Shown: piece by piece, positions 42,258 to 50,181 of the stretch | How the letters are laid out: each line of letters opens with the position of its first letter | Position numbering within the stretch: position 1 is the first letter of the stretch | From: an uncultured Clostridium sp. | GTDB lineage: Bacteria; Bacillota; Clostridia; Lachnospirales; Lachnospiraceae | Reading direction: 5' to 3' | DNA: 58,618 nt | NCBI GenBank assembly: GCA_947575275.1 | Contig: CANPMS010000009.1 | Span: 1 to 58,618, forward strand | Notes under the pieces: model-generated | The model's input: the letters and a program-made list of their open reading frames with translations, nothing else | What the model was told of the DNA's origin: nothing | The model's database searches: none | Program-made: the position numbers and the translations under genes

Positions 42258-44888
42258 ATGGCAAAGAAGTGGGTATACTTATTCACCGAAGGTGATGCCA
42301 CCATGAGAAATCTGCTTGGGGGTAAAGGGGCGAATCTGGCAGAGATGACTAACTTAGGTCTTCCGGTTCCCCAGGGCTTTACTATCACTACGGAAGCATG
42401 TACTCAATATTATGAGGACGGCAGAAAAATCAATGATGAGATTATGGGCCAGATTATGGAACATATCACCAAGATGGAAGAAATTACTGGTAAGAAATTC
42501 GGTGATAAAGAGAATCCGCTTCTGGTTTCCGTCCGCTCCGGTGCAAGAGCTTCTATGCCGGGGATGATGGATACGATTCTGAATCTGGGTCTGAATGAGG
42601 AGGTAGTTGAGGTTCTTGCTGCAAAATCCGGCAACCCGCGCTGGGCATGGGACTGCTATCGCAGATTTATCCAGATGTTCTCCGATGTGGTTATGGAGGT
42701 TGGCAAGAAGTATTTTGAGGAATTGATTGATAAGATGAAGGCTGCCAAGGGAGTGACCGAGGATGTGGATCTGAGTGCAGATGACTTAAAGGAGCTGGCG
42801 AACCAGTTTAAGGCTGAATACAAGGAGAAGATTGGGGCAGATTTCCCCACTGATCCGAAGGAGCAGCTGATGGAGGCAATCAAGGCTGTATTCCGTTCCT
42901 GGGATAACCCCCGTGCCAATGTATACCGCCGTGACAACGATATTCCGTACTCCTGGGGTACTGCAGTAAATGTGCAGATGATGGCATTCGGCAACATGGG
43001 TGAGACCTCCGGAACCGGCGTTGCATTTACCCGTGATCCTGCTACCGGTGAGAAACACCTGATGGGAGAGTTCCTGATGAACGCCCAGGGCGAGGACGTG
43101 GTGGCAGGTGTTCGTACCCCTCAGAAGATTGATCAGTTGAAAGAGGTTATGCCGGAGGTTTACGACCAGTTTGTGCAGATCTGCCATACTCTTGAGAATC
43201 ATTACAGAGATATGCAGGATATGGAGTTCACCATTGAGAACAAAAAACTTTATATGCTCCAGACCCGTAACGGTAAGAGAACTGCTAAGGCTGCCTTAAA
43301 GATTGCCTGCGATTTGGTTGACGAGGGTATGATTGACGAGAAGAAGGCAGTTCAGATGATAGATCCCCGTAACCTGGACACGTTGCTTCACCCCCAGTTT
43401 GACGCTGAGGCGCTTAAGAAGGCTGAACCGCTTGCAAAGGCGCTGGCTGCCTCTCCGGGCGCTGCCTGTGGTAAGATTGTATTTACCGCAGAAGATGCCA
43501 AGACCTGGGCTGCAAAAGGTGAGAAGGTCGTTCTGGTTCGGCTTGAAACTTCCCCGGAGGATATTGAGGGTATGAAGGCAGCTCAGGGTATCCTGACTGT
43601 CCGCGGCGGTATGACCAGCCATGCAGCAGTTGTTGCCCGTGGTATGGGTACGTGCTGTGTATCCGGCTGTTCCGAGATTTTGATGGATGAGGCAAATAAG
43701 AAGTTTGTACTTGCCGGCAAGGAATTCCACGAGGGTGATGCCCTTTCTCTTGACGGTTCCACCGGTAAGATTTATGATGGCTTGATTCCGACTGTGGATG
43801 CAACGATTGCAGGCGAGTTCGGCAGAATTATGGGATGGGCCGACAAGTATAGAAAACTGAAAGTAAGGACGAACGCGGACACCCCGGCTGATGCAAAGAA
43901 GGCAAGAGAGCTGGGCGCTGAGGGTATCGGTCTTTGCCGCACTGAGCATATGTTCTTTGAAGGCAACCGTATTGACGCATTCCGCGAGATGATCTGCTCC
44001 GAGACTCTTGAGGAGAGAGAGGCGGCGCTGGAGAAGATCCTGCCGGAGCAGCAGAGCGACTTTGAGAAGCTCTATGAGGCTTTGGAGGGCAATCCGGTTA
44101 CCATCCGTTTCCTGGATCCGCCGCTGCATGAGTTTGTTCCCACTGAGGAGGAGGACATCAAGAAGCTGGCTGACGCTCAGGGTAAGACTGTGGAGCAGAT
44201 TAAGGCTATCTGCGATGGGCTGCATGAGTTCAACCCGATGATGGGGCATCGCGGCTGCCGTCTTGCTGTCACCTATCCGGAGATTGCGAAGATGCAGACG
44301 AAAGCAGTGATCCGTGCGGCGATCAATGTGAAGAAGGCGCATGCCGACTGGAATGTGTGCCCGGAGATTATGATTCCGCTTATTTGTGACATTAAGGAGC
44401 TGAAGTTTGTTAAAAAGATTGTGGTTGAGACTGCAGACGCAGAGATTGCGGCGTCAGGTATTAATCTCAAGTATGAGGTTGGTACAATGATTGAGATTCC
44501 AAGAGCAGCGCTGACCGCTGATGAAATCGCAAAGGAGGCTGAATTCTTCTGCTTCGGTACGAACGATTTGACTCAGATGACCTACGGCTTTTCCCGTGAT
44601 GATGCAGGTAAGTTCTTAAACGCCTACTATGACACCAAGATTTTCGAGAACGATCCGTTTGCAAAACTGGATCAGATTGGTGTAGGCAAGCTGATGGAGA
44701 TGTCAATTAAGTTAGGAAAGCCGGTACGTCCGGAGCTTCATGTAGGTATCTGCGGCGAACATGGCGGCGATCCCTCCTCCGTAGAATTCTGCCATAAGAT
44801 TGGTTTGGACTATGTGTCCTGCAGCCCGTTCCGTGTTCCGATTGCCAGACTGGCGGCGGCCCAGGCGGCGATTAACGAGGGAAAGTAA
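42258..44888 (+). CDS. ppdK: Pyruvate, phosphate dikinase
   Basis: This 876-residue enzyme interconverts PEP, AMP and PPi with pyruvate, ATP and Pi, giving PPi-linked glycolysis or gluconeogenesis in anaerobes. The ATP-grasp N-terminus begins KKWVYLFTEG and has LLGGKGANLAEMTNLGLPVPQGF. The swivelling phosphohistidine is His 455 in GGMTSHAAVVARGMGTCCVSG. The PEP/pyruvate barrel has GLCRTEHMFFE and the catalytic Cys 831 in VGICGEHGGDPSSV. Length and spacing agree with characterised clostridial PPDK. A TTGAGGAGG site precedes ATG 42258. No regulatory kinase/phosphorylase gene is adjacent. Confidence 0.97.
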   Translation: MAKKWVYLFTEGDATMRNLLGGKGANLAEMTNLGLPVPQGFTITTEACTQYYEDGRKINDEIMGQIMEHITKMEEITGKKFGDKENPLLVSVRSGARASMPGMMDTILNLGLNEEVVEVLAAKSGNPRWAWDCYRRFIQMFSDVVMEVGKKYFEELIDKMKAAKGVTEDVDLSADDLKELANQFKAEYKEKIGADFPTDPKEQLMEAIKAVFRSWDNPRANVYRRDNDIPYSWGTAVNVQMMAFGNMGETSGTGVAFTRDPATGEKHLMGEFLMNAQGEDVVAGVRTPQKIDQLKEVMPEVYDQFVQICHTLENHYRDMQDMEFTIENKKLYMLQTRNGKRTAKAALKIACDLVDEGMIDEKKAVQMIDPRNLDTLLHPQFDAEALKKAEPLAKALAASPGAACGKIVFTAEDAKTWAAKGEKVVLVRLETSPEDIEGMKAAQGILTVRGGMTSHAAVVARGMGTCCVSGCSEILMDEANKKFVLAGKEFHEGDALSLDGSTGKIYDGLIPTVDATIAGEFGRIMGWADKYRKLKVRTNADTPADAKKARELGAEGIGLCRTEHMFFEGNRIDAFREMICSETLEEREAALEKILPEQQSDFEKLYEALEGNPVTIRFLDPPLHEFVPTEEEDIKKLADAQGKTVEQIKAICDGLHEFNPMMGHRGCRLAVTYPEIAKMQTKAVIRAAINVKKAHADWNVCPEIMIPLICDIKELKFVKKIVVETADAEIAASGINLKYEVGTMIEIPRAALTADEIAKEAEFFCFGTNDLTQMTYGFSRDDAGKFLNAYYDTKIFENDPFAKLDQIGVGKLMEMSIKLGKPVRPELHVGICGEHGGDPSSVEFCHKIGLDYVSCSPFRVPIARLAAAQAAINEGK

Positions 44889-44956
44889 AAAACCGTTTCG
44901 GGTGGAGAGCGACGGCGCATGGATTCAATAATGTGTTCAGAGAGAAAATAGGACGG

Positions 44957-44979
44957 GGGCGCCATAAAAAATGACGCCC
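44957..44979 (+). terminator. Hairpin after ppdK
   Basis: GGGCG (44957-44961) pairs with CGCCC (44975-44979), extended inside by CAT/ATG after one mismatch, with an A-rich loop. The tail is not a clean U-run, so it is a plausible but imperfect terminator. Confidence 0.5.
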
Positions 44980-45038
44980 TCAAACTGTTTCACGCAGAAT
45001 TGGGAGTAATGAAAGAGAAGAGAGGTCTGTGAAAGCGA

Positions 45039-45644
45039 ATGAAGCAGATACCTTTGGTACAGGGATTGACAAGGGAACAGCGGCGCGGTCTTGCACAAGA
45101 TATGGCGCTCTGCGGACTCTTCGCTGCACTGATTGCAATTGGAGCATTCATCAAAATTGTGATTCCAGTGGGAGCAGATACGATGAACCTTACGCTTCAG
45201 TGGTTTTTTGTACTTCTGGCAGGGCTTCTTCTTGGCTCCAGGCGCGCCGCATTTTCTGTTGCGGTTTACCTTGTGATTGGGCTTCTGGGAATTCCGATAT
45301 TTGCCCGGGGCGGAGGGCCTGCGTATGTTTTACGACCCACCTTCGGATTTTTGCTGGGTTTTTTGCCGGCAGCATTTGTGGCGGGGAAACTTTGCCAGGC
45401 AGTGTGGTTTGAAAAAATCAGAATGGATTTTCTGGCAGTGGCAGCGGGATATGGGTGTTATTATGGAATGGGAATCTTGTATTTTTATTTTATTACCCAT
45501 ACAGTGACAAAAAATCCCATAGGATGGAAGATGATTGTTACAGTTTATTGTTTGCCCACTATGATACCGGATATTCTCCTGTGTATGTTGGCAGTGACAG
45601 TTTCAGCACGGCTGCGTCCGGCGATTGTAACAATGCTTAAGTAA
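45039..45644 (+). CDS. bioY: BioY family biotin transporter (copy 1)
   Basis: The 201-residue membrane protein has about six helices and the BioY signatures LCGLFAALIAIGAFIKI, LLGIPIFARGGGPAYVLRPTFGFLLG and the conserved C-terminal Ile/Val-rich helices. BioY is the substrate-binding S-component of ECF-type biotin uptake, with or without EcfA/T. ATG 45039 has only a weak upstream site. I see no BirA-like palindrome before it, unlike the second copy at 46225-46818. Confidence 0.9.
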   Translation: MKQIPLVQGLTREQRRGLAQDMALCGLFAALIAIGAFIKIVIPVGADTMNLTLQWFFVLLAGLLLGSRRAAFSVAVYLVIGLLGIPIFARGGGPAYVLRPTFGFLLGFLPAAFVAGKLCQAVWFEKIRMDFLAVAAGYGCYYGMGILYFYFITHTVTKNPIGWKMIVTVYCLPTMIPDILLCMLAVTVSARLRPAIVTMLK

Positions 45645-45701
45645 CTTGAGTATTCTTTTTCACTTCTTTGCTTATACTATGTCCATACAGGAGGTGAAAA
45701 A

Positions 45702-45875
45702 ATGAGTCCAAAAGAGTTGACTTATATTGAAGATGCGTTAAGCCATGAGAAATTTTTAAAGACTCAGTGCCAGGAGGCCATAAAGAATCTGCAAAGTGAA
45801 GAGTTAAAGGCGCAGGCGCAGCAGATGGAACAGAGGCACCAGCAGATTTTTGACAGCTTTTACAATCTCATTTAA
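45702..45875 (+). CDS. Small protein preceding the CotF-like gene
   Basis: A 57-residue frame beginning MSPKELTYIEDALSHEKFL follows a strong AGGAGG eight bases upstream of ATG 45702. The product is hydrophilic, Gln/Glu-rich and helical (EAIKNLQSEEL, AQAQQMEQRHQQIFDSFYN). It ends 13 bases before the CotF-like gene, whose ribosome site directly follows its stop. The pattern of a short companion beside a CotF-family coat protein suggests a spore coat role. It is too short for most automatic calls. Confidence 0.82.
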   Translation: MSPKELTYIEDALSHEKFLKTQCQEAIKNLQSEELKAQAQQMEQRHQQIFDSFYNLI

Positions 45876-45888
45876 GGAGGAGAGGAGC

Positions 45889-46137
45889 ATGGACGACAAA
45901 TGTATTATGGAGAACCTTCTCCTGACTGAGAAGGGAGTATGTGATTTGTATATGCATGGAGCGATTGAGTCTTCCACTGCAAATGTGCACCAGGCATTTA
46001 AGAAGGCGCTGGATGATAGTATTTGCATGCAGGACAGCATTTACAAGGAGATGTCGGCAAAGGGATGGTACCAGATGGAGCAGGCAGAGGCCCAAAAGCT
46101 TCAGAAGGTAAAGAACCAGTTTGCAGGAATGGCTTAG
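45889..46137 (+). CDS. CotF family spore coat protein
   Basis: The 82-residue protein shows the coat F pattern: MDDKCIMENLLLTEKGVCDLYMHGAIESSTANVHQAFKKAL, then MQDSIYKEMSAKGWYQMEQAE. Such proteins are layered on the spore coat late in sporulation. ATG 45889 follows GGAGG; a frame extension from 45850 crosses the preceding gene. The pair 45702-46137 is followed by a hairpin shared with the convergent bioY. Confidence 0.88.
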   Translation: MDDKCIMENLLLTEKGVCDLYMHGAIESSTANVHQAFKKALDDSICMQDSIYKEMSAKGWYQMEQAEAQKLQKVKNQFAGMA

Positions 46138-46154
46138 ACCGTGAATCGTCTGTA

Positions 46155-46210
46155 AAAAAGAGCAGAGAGCAGCCCATGTCCGTTTGACGGATTGGGAAGT
46201 TCTCTGCTTT
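46155..46210. terminator. Bidirectional hairpin between CotF-like gene and bioY copy 2
   Basis: AGCAGAGA (46161-46168) pairs with TCTCTGCT (46201-46208), flanked by A-rich sequence on the left and TTT on the right, so Ts follow the stem on both strands. Internal pairing shortens the apparent loop. Confidence 0.65.
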
Positions 46211-46224
46211 TGATTTACAAGAGG

Positions 46225-46818
46225 TTATACCACGCGGCGGAATACGATTCTGCGCATGGGAATGCCGACAAAGACGGCGAGGATTGTCAAAACGATGTCC
46301 TTGGGAATGAAAGCAATAACTGCATACAGAAAAACAGCTTTCATCGTCATGTCGCCGGACAGCGCTGCCCACTGAAGCCCGCCGACAGCTTCGGAAATCA
46401 TCAGTCCCACCAGACAGAAAATCACAGTGAGAGTGAAGTCCCTGCTTTTTTTTCTTGTTATGGGGCGGATTCCGCAGAGAGCAGCCATAATCGGCCAGGA
46501 CCATATGTAACCGCCGGTAAGTCCGGTCAGAGAGGACAGACCGCCGCGGAAGTTTGCAAATACGGGAAGACCTGCCGCGCCAATCAGAATGTAGGTGATC
46601 GTTGCCAGAAGCGCCAGCCGCCAGCCGAGGATTACGCCCACTAAGGTTACGCCAAACATCTGAATGGTGATGGGAACCCCAGAGGGCATGGGGATGGAGA
46701 GCTGAGAAATCACTGCCAGCAAACCGGCAAACATACCTCCTAAAACCAGGTCGTGGGTTCCCAGGCTTTTTTGTGTGCTAATAGTATGGACTGCAGAATC
46801 TGTGCTTGTAGAACGCAT
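46225..46818 (-). CDS. bioY: BioY family biotin transporter (copy 2)
   Basis: The 197-residue membrane protein has LVLGGMFAGLLAVISQLSIPMPSGVPITIQMFGVTLVG and ILIGAAGLPVFANFRGGLSSLTGLTGGYI, the standard BioY motifs, better preserved than in the first copy. It should bind and import biotin with ECF components encoded elsewhere. The start is ATG 46818; its promoter overlaps a BirA-like palindrome, indicating repression by biotin-bound BirA. It is convergent with the CotF-like gene. Confidence 0.95.
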   Translation of the reverse strand: MRSTSTDSAVHTISTQKSLGTHDLVLGGMFAGLLAVISQLSIPMPSGVPITIQMFGVTLVGVILGWRLALLATITYILIGAAGLPVFANFRGGLSSLTGLTGGYIWSWPIMAALCGIRPITRKKSRDFTLTVIFCLVGLMISEAVGGLQWAALSGDMTMKAVFLYAVIAFIPKDIVLTILAVFVGIPMRRIVFRRVV

Positions 46819-46867
46819 GGAATGTACTCCTTTTTGTAAATTTTATGGTAATTTAAAGCACCAGTTA

Positions 46868-46921
46868 TGTATATCACAAACCCTGCAAAATGTCAACTAT
46901 AAAAATAATATTGGTTTACAA
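46868..46921 (-). promoter_or_regulatory. bioY promoter with BirA-like operator over the -35
   Basis: On the minus strand TTGACA (46891-46896) and TATACA (46868-46873) are 17 bases apart. The -35 lies inside half of a palindrome: plus-strand ATGTCAACT (46890-46898), 14 bases, then GGTTTACAA (46913-46921). The half-sites and spacing resemble BirA operators (TTGTTAACC, about 15, GGTTAACAA). Position before bioY makes biotin repression likely. No birA gene is in the window. Confidence 0.78.
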
Positions 46922-46943
46922 TTAAACAGATTGACAAAGGAAA

Positions 46944-46973
46944 ACGGTGCAGCCCCTCACGTGGTTACACCGT
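46944..46973 (-). terminator. Probable terminator of the substrate-binding lipoprotein gene
   Basis: ACGGTG (46944-46949) pairs with CACCGT (46968-46973), with partial inner GG/CC pairing. On the minus strand TTTTCC follows. It is 23 bases beyond the stop. Confidence 0.6.
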
Positions 46974-46996
46974 ATCCACATAACTACACCCTGTTT

Positions 46997-47998
46997 TTAT
47001 TTACCTGCAGCTTTTTCTGCAAACTTTGTAGTCACAAGCTCCTCATAGGGTACACGTGTTTCCAGTTCCCCTGCTTCCTCCAGAATGTTTTGTAAAAGCT
47101 CAAAGCTGTCTTTTTCAAATACCGTATCGTTCTTCCATGTATCCTGAGATTTATACCTCTCTACAATCACAATGATGTTTTCCAGCGGAGTCTCTTTAAA
47201 CTGTGGCTGAATTACTCTTGCAATTTCCTCGGAGGAGTGGCTGTTTACATAGTCCATGCCCTTCTGGATTGCGTTGGTGAATTTTTGAATCACCTCTGGG
47301 TTTGATGCCATATAGCTTTTTTTTGCACAGTAAGCGGTGTATGGAACGTAACCGGAGTCAGTGCCCAGAGAAGCTACTACATAGCCGTTTCCTCCCAGCT
47401 CCAGCCCTGTTGCAAAAGGTTCAAATTCTACAGTGTAGTCAGCATCACTGCTGGTGAAAGCCGCAGCAGTAAGACCAAAGTTGATACTCTGGTCGATGGA
47501 CAGATCTGCCTTTGGGTCAATGCCATTTTTCTTCAGAATATACTCAAAAACCATCTGGGGCATACCGCCGGAGCGCCCTCCCAGTACCTTGGCGCCTTTT
47601 AATTTCTGCCAGTTAAAACTTTCATCGGGGGTTTTGGCCACCAGGAAATTGCCAGCACGCTGTGTCAGCTGTGCAAAATTCACAGCGTAATCCTCCGCAC
47701 CCTGGCTATAAGTATAAATGCTGGCCTCCGAGCCCATGAAGCCGATGTCAGCATCGCCGGATACCAGTGCAGTCATTACCTTGTCTGCCCCGGCACCGTT
47801 GACCAGGGTGAGCTTAAGCCCTTCCTCTTCGAAGTATCCCAGCTCAATGGCAGCATATTGAGGGGCATAGAAGATAGAGTGTGCCACCTCGTTTAATGTT
47901 ACCGGAGTTAAGTCTTTTGAGTTGGAGCTGCCCTGGCAGCCGCATAAAGAGACTGCAAACAGGGCGGAAGTGAGGAAAATAGAAAGCGTTTTTTTCAT
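46997..47998 (-). CDS. ABC transporter substrate-binding lipoprotein (SsuA/NMT1 type), orphan
   Basis: The 333-residue protein has a lipoprotein signal ending in SLCGCQGS (Cys about 21) and a periplasmic-binding-protein type II fold: VTLNEVAHSIFYAPQYAAIELGYFEEEGLKL, ALVSGDADIGFMGSEA and GGRSGGMPQMVFEYILKKNGI. The family binds taurine, nitrate, alkanesulfonates or thiamine pyrimidine precursors. Permease and ATPase genes usually sit beside it, but none do here, so it must use components elsewhere or be a remnant. ATG 47998 follows AGGAG. Its promoter overlaps a 21-bp dyad. Confidence 0.93.
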   Translation of the reverse strand: MKKTLSIFLTSALFAVSLCGCQGSSNSKDLTPVTLNEVAHSIFYAPQYAAIELGYFEEEGLKLTLVNGAGADKVMTALVSGDADIGFMGSEASIYTYSQGAEDYAVNFAQLTQRAGNFLVAKTPDESFNWQKLKGAKVLGGRSGGMPQMVFEYILKKNGIDPKADLSIDQSINFGLTAAAFTSSDADYTVEFEPFATGLELGGNGYVVASLGTDSGYVPYTAYCAKKSYMASNPEVIQKFTNAIQKGMDYVNSHSSEEIARVIQPQFKETPLENIIVIVERYKSQDTWKNDTVFEKDSFELLQNILEEAGELETRVPYEELVTTKFAEKAAGK

Positions 47999-48033
47999 AA
48001 TTTGCTCCTGGATCGTTTATCACTATGGTTTAT

Positions 48034-48079
48034 ATTATAGGAAAAAACGGAATTGGTGCATGTACATACGCTGTACATG
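48034..48079 (-). promoter_or_regulatory. Promoter -10 and 21-bp dyad operator upstream of the substrate-binding gene
   Basis: On the minus strand TATAAT lies at 48034-48039. Where a -35 should be (about 48057-48062) a perfect inverted repeat begins: CATGTACA (48059-48066), five bases, TGTACATG (48072-48079). A dyad over the -35 is a usual repressor position. The regulator is not identified; yerC on the other side is one candidate, by position only. Confidence 0.62.
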
Positions 48080-48217
48080 GCTGTGATTCCTTAACCTATG
48101 GAGTGATACAATGAAAAAGTTTTTGTTATAAAGTATAGACTTTACAAATTTACTGTGCTAAACTAAAAGACAGGATTTATGGTCAATATGGAGAGGGAAG
48201 AAGGAGATACTGTTCGT

Positions 48218-48517
48218 ATGAATAAGAAGATTAAGATGGAAGCGGTGGATCATCTGTTCCAGGCGATTCTTACGCTCAGGACACCGGAGGAATGTTATAG
48301 ATTTTTTGAAGATGTTTGTACGGTCAACGAGCTTTTATCACTGTCTCAGCGCTACGAGGTGGCGAAGATGCTCCGGGAAAAGAAAACCTATCTGGAGATT
48401 GCAGATAAGACAGGGGCGTCGACGGCGACCATCAGCCGCGTCAACCGTTCGCTCAATTATGGAAATGACGGATATGATATGGTATTTACCAGGCTGCATA
48501 ACGGCAGTTCAGATTGA
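48218..48517 (+). CDS. YerC/YecD family TrpR-related protein
   Basis: The 99-residue protein is a TrpR-fold helix-turn-helix: AVDHLFQAILTLRTPEECYRFFEDVCTVNELLSLSQRYEVAKML, then KKTYLEIADKTGASTATISRVNRSLNYGNDGY. Bacillus YerC lies next to pcrA-ligA, and pcrA is found about 2 kb downstream here. The target genes are unknown. ATG 48218 has GGAG eleven bases upstream; an upstream ATG at 48188 is possible. Confidence 0.88.
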   Translation: MNKKIKMEAVDHLFQAILTLRTPEECYRFFEDVCTVNELLSLSQRYEVAKMLREKKTYLEIADKTGASTATISRVNRSLNYGNDGYDMVFTRLHNGSSD

Positions 48518-48655
48518 AGGTTCATTGCTATCTGGGCTCAAAGCTGCCGGTTCTATGCTTTTGCTGATAGGATCCGGGTGTCAAAAGGAGTCTCAGTTGA
48601 TATGCAGGACGTTTTTTGACTCCCGGATTTGGATATTCAGAAGTTTTGACTGAAT

Positions 48656-48679
48656 GCGCTTATTATATTAGCGCTTTTT
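48656..48679 (+). terminator. Terminator of yerC, overlapping the convergent gene's stop
   Basis: GCGCT (48656-48660) and AGCGC (48670-48674) form the stem, with an A+T loop and five Ts (48675-48679). The stop codon of the opposing DUF1836 gene lies within the hairpin. Confidence 0.75.
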
Positions 48680-49288
48680 CTTTCCAGCGGTTTCAGGCGG
48701 GTGTTCTGCGCGAAGCTGGTCGATCATGATTTCAATCATCTGTTTTTTCAGATAAACATCAAAGGAGAGTTCGCTGATAAAGGCGAACAGTTGTAAATAT
48801 TCTCTATCTTCATCAGGGGCATTCTGAAAGGTGTTCTGTGATGCTTCAAATTTTGCCATTACATCTGCTTTCAGGCGATCCATCTGACAGCTTTCCAGGG
48901 AGAATACTTCCTGATAGATTGCGCTTAAGGTCAAATGACTGGAGGAGTTAAAGTGTTTTTCTGTAATCGGACGAAGAAGCTGCTCGATGTCATTGAAGGA
49001 CAGCAGATTCTTATAGTAGTAGATAAACAGCAGAAGAAGGATATGCTCTTTACTGTATTTTTTCCGAATCGGCGGAGGCAAAAGATTGTTTTTGGCATAG
49101 TTATTGATCATCGTTTTGGTGAGAGCCTTGTCCTCCGGATTTCGCTTTGCCTTTTTTAAGTGTTCTTCCATAAAGGAGGTTACCTGATCCATGTACAGAT
49201 CGATCTCAGGTATTTTCTCCAGTTTGATATAGGACATAGTATCCAGTCGATTAAGAATCTCAGTTAATCTTTCGTCGTTGCTTTTCAT
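48668..49288 (-). CDS. DUF1836 family protein (putative regulator)
   Basis: The 206-residue protein has the DUF1836 pattern: IPEIDLYMDQVTSFMEEHL, then KALTKTMINNYAKNNLLPPPIRKKYSKEHILLLLFIYYYKNLLSFNDIEQLL. It resembles a MerR-like winged helix, so DNA binding is likely but unproven. ATG 49288 follows AGAGGTG; the frame upstream to 49396 is unsupported. It is divergent from the small coiled-coil gene. Confidence 0.85.
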   Translation of the reverse strand: MKSNDERLTEILNRLDTMSYIKLEKIPEIDLYMDQVTSFMEEHLKKAKRNPEDKALTKTMINNYAKNNLLPPPIRKKYSKEHILLLLFIYYYKNLLSFNDIEQLLRPITEKHFNSSSHLTLSAIYQEVFSLESCQMDRLKADVMAKFEASQNTFQNAPDEDREYLQLFAFISELSFDVYLKKQMIEIMIDQLRAEHPPETAGKKKR

Positions 49289-49449
49289 TTTGTCACCTCT
49301 TACCTTATTATATAGTGATGAAAACCAGATGACAAGAGGGAATGTAAAAATTTCTCTGTAAATCCTGCTTTGTCCACACAGATGAATAAATAGCACAGCA
49401 AGTACATATACTTTAGCAATGGAAAAATTTGTTTAAGGAGGGATTTGCT

Positions 49450-49695
49450 GTGGCTAGACGTGCGAGAAGAACAATGTTGGAGAAATATCAGGAGGAATTG
49501 GCGAGTGTGACCTCATCCATTTCCCAGTATGAGAATTGTCTGGAGACCATGAGAGAGAAAGAAAAGCAGCTCAAAGAGCAGATTCTCATGGAAAAATTCA
49601 AGGAGGTCAACGAACTTTTGGAGGGTCAGAACATGACACTGGATGATTTAAAGGAAATGCTGAGCGGGAATGAGGTACCGGAGCAGATTGCATAG
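49450..49695 (+). CDS. Small coiled-coil protein, unknown function
   Basis: The 81-residue product begins (V)ARRARRTMLEKYQEELAS and is almost entirely helical, with heptad-like spacing through ITSSISQYENCL-type and MREKEKQLKEQILMEKFKEVNELL segments, then a short end MTLDDLKEMLSGNEVPEQ. The basic start may bind nucleic acid. GTG 49450 is eight bases after AAGGAGGG. The CATATACT element at 49405-49412 weakly resembles a mother-cell sigma -10, so sporulation control is possible. I recognise no family. Confidence 0.72.
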   Translation: MARRARRTMLEKYQEELASVTSSISQYENCLETMREKEKQLKEQILMEKFKEVNELLEGQNMTLDDLKEMLSGNEVPEQIA

Positions 49696-49713
49696 AAGAT
49701 TTTTCGGATTTCG

Positions 49714-49742
49714 TTGAATTATCCTGGAAAAACCTGTATAAT
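49714..49742 (+). promoter_or_regulatory. ridA promoter TTGAAT-17-TATAAT
   Basis: TTGAAT (49714-49719) and TATAAT (49737-49742) have a 17-base spacer and precede the ridA start by 41 bases. It probably also serves pcrA. Confidence 0.8.
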
Positions 49743-49783
49743 AATGTGGCAGGATATTGATGACAGTACAGGAGGGATAAGAT

Positions 49784-50164
49784 ATGAAAAAGGCATTGGA
49801 AACCATGCAGGCTCCGGCTGCAATCGGGCCTTATTCGCAGGCAATTCGTGCAGATAAGATGATATTCGTATCCGGTCAGTTGCCGATTGATCCGGCTACC
49901 GGTGAATTTGCAGGAAATGATATTGGAACGCAGACAAGACAGTCTCTTACTAATATTAAACATATCCTGGAGAGTGACGGGCTGACTATGGCGAATGTGG
50001 TGAAAACTACTGTTTTGCTTCAGAATATTGACGATTTCAGTGCGATGAATGAGGTGTATGCGACATTTTTTGACGGTGTATGCCCCGCGAGAGCGGCGTT
50101 TGAGGTGGCAGCAATTCCGAAGGGTGCGCTGGTAGAGATTGAAGCGATTGCTTACGCAGAGTAA
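49784..50164 (+). CDS. ridA: RidA family reactive-intermediate deaminase
   Basis: The 126-residue protein is a full RidA (YjgF/UK114): APAAIGPYSQAIRADKMIFVSGQLPIDPATGE, NIKHILESDGLTMANVVKTTVLLQ and the signature PARAAFEVAAIPKGALVEIEAIA with the substrate-binding Arg. It hydrolyses enamine/imine intermediates made by PLP enzymes, including those that arise from serine and threonine dehydration. ATG 49784 follows GGAGGG. It lies 17 bases before pcrA. Confidence 0.96.
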   Translation: MKKALETMQAPAAIGPYSQAIRADKMIFVSGQLPIDPATGEFAGNDIGTQTRQSLTNIKHILESDGLTMANVVKTTVLLQNIDDFSAMNEVYATFFDGVCPARAAFEVAAIPKGALVEIEAIAYAE

Positions 50165-50181
50165 AAAGGGAGTTACTTAAG

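Noticed and set aside
48580..48625. Alternative pairings GGAGTC/GACTCC and GTCAAAA/TTTTGAC after yerC as a switch
   Set aside because: It is downstream of the gene, with no gene following on that strand before the terminator, so no regulatory role is apparent.
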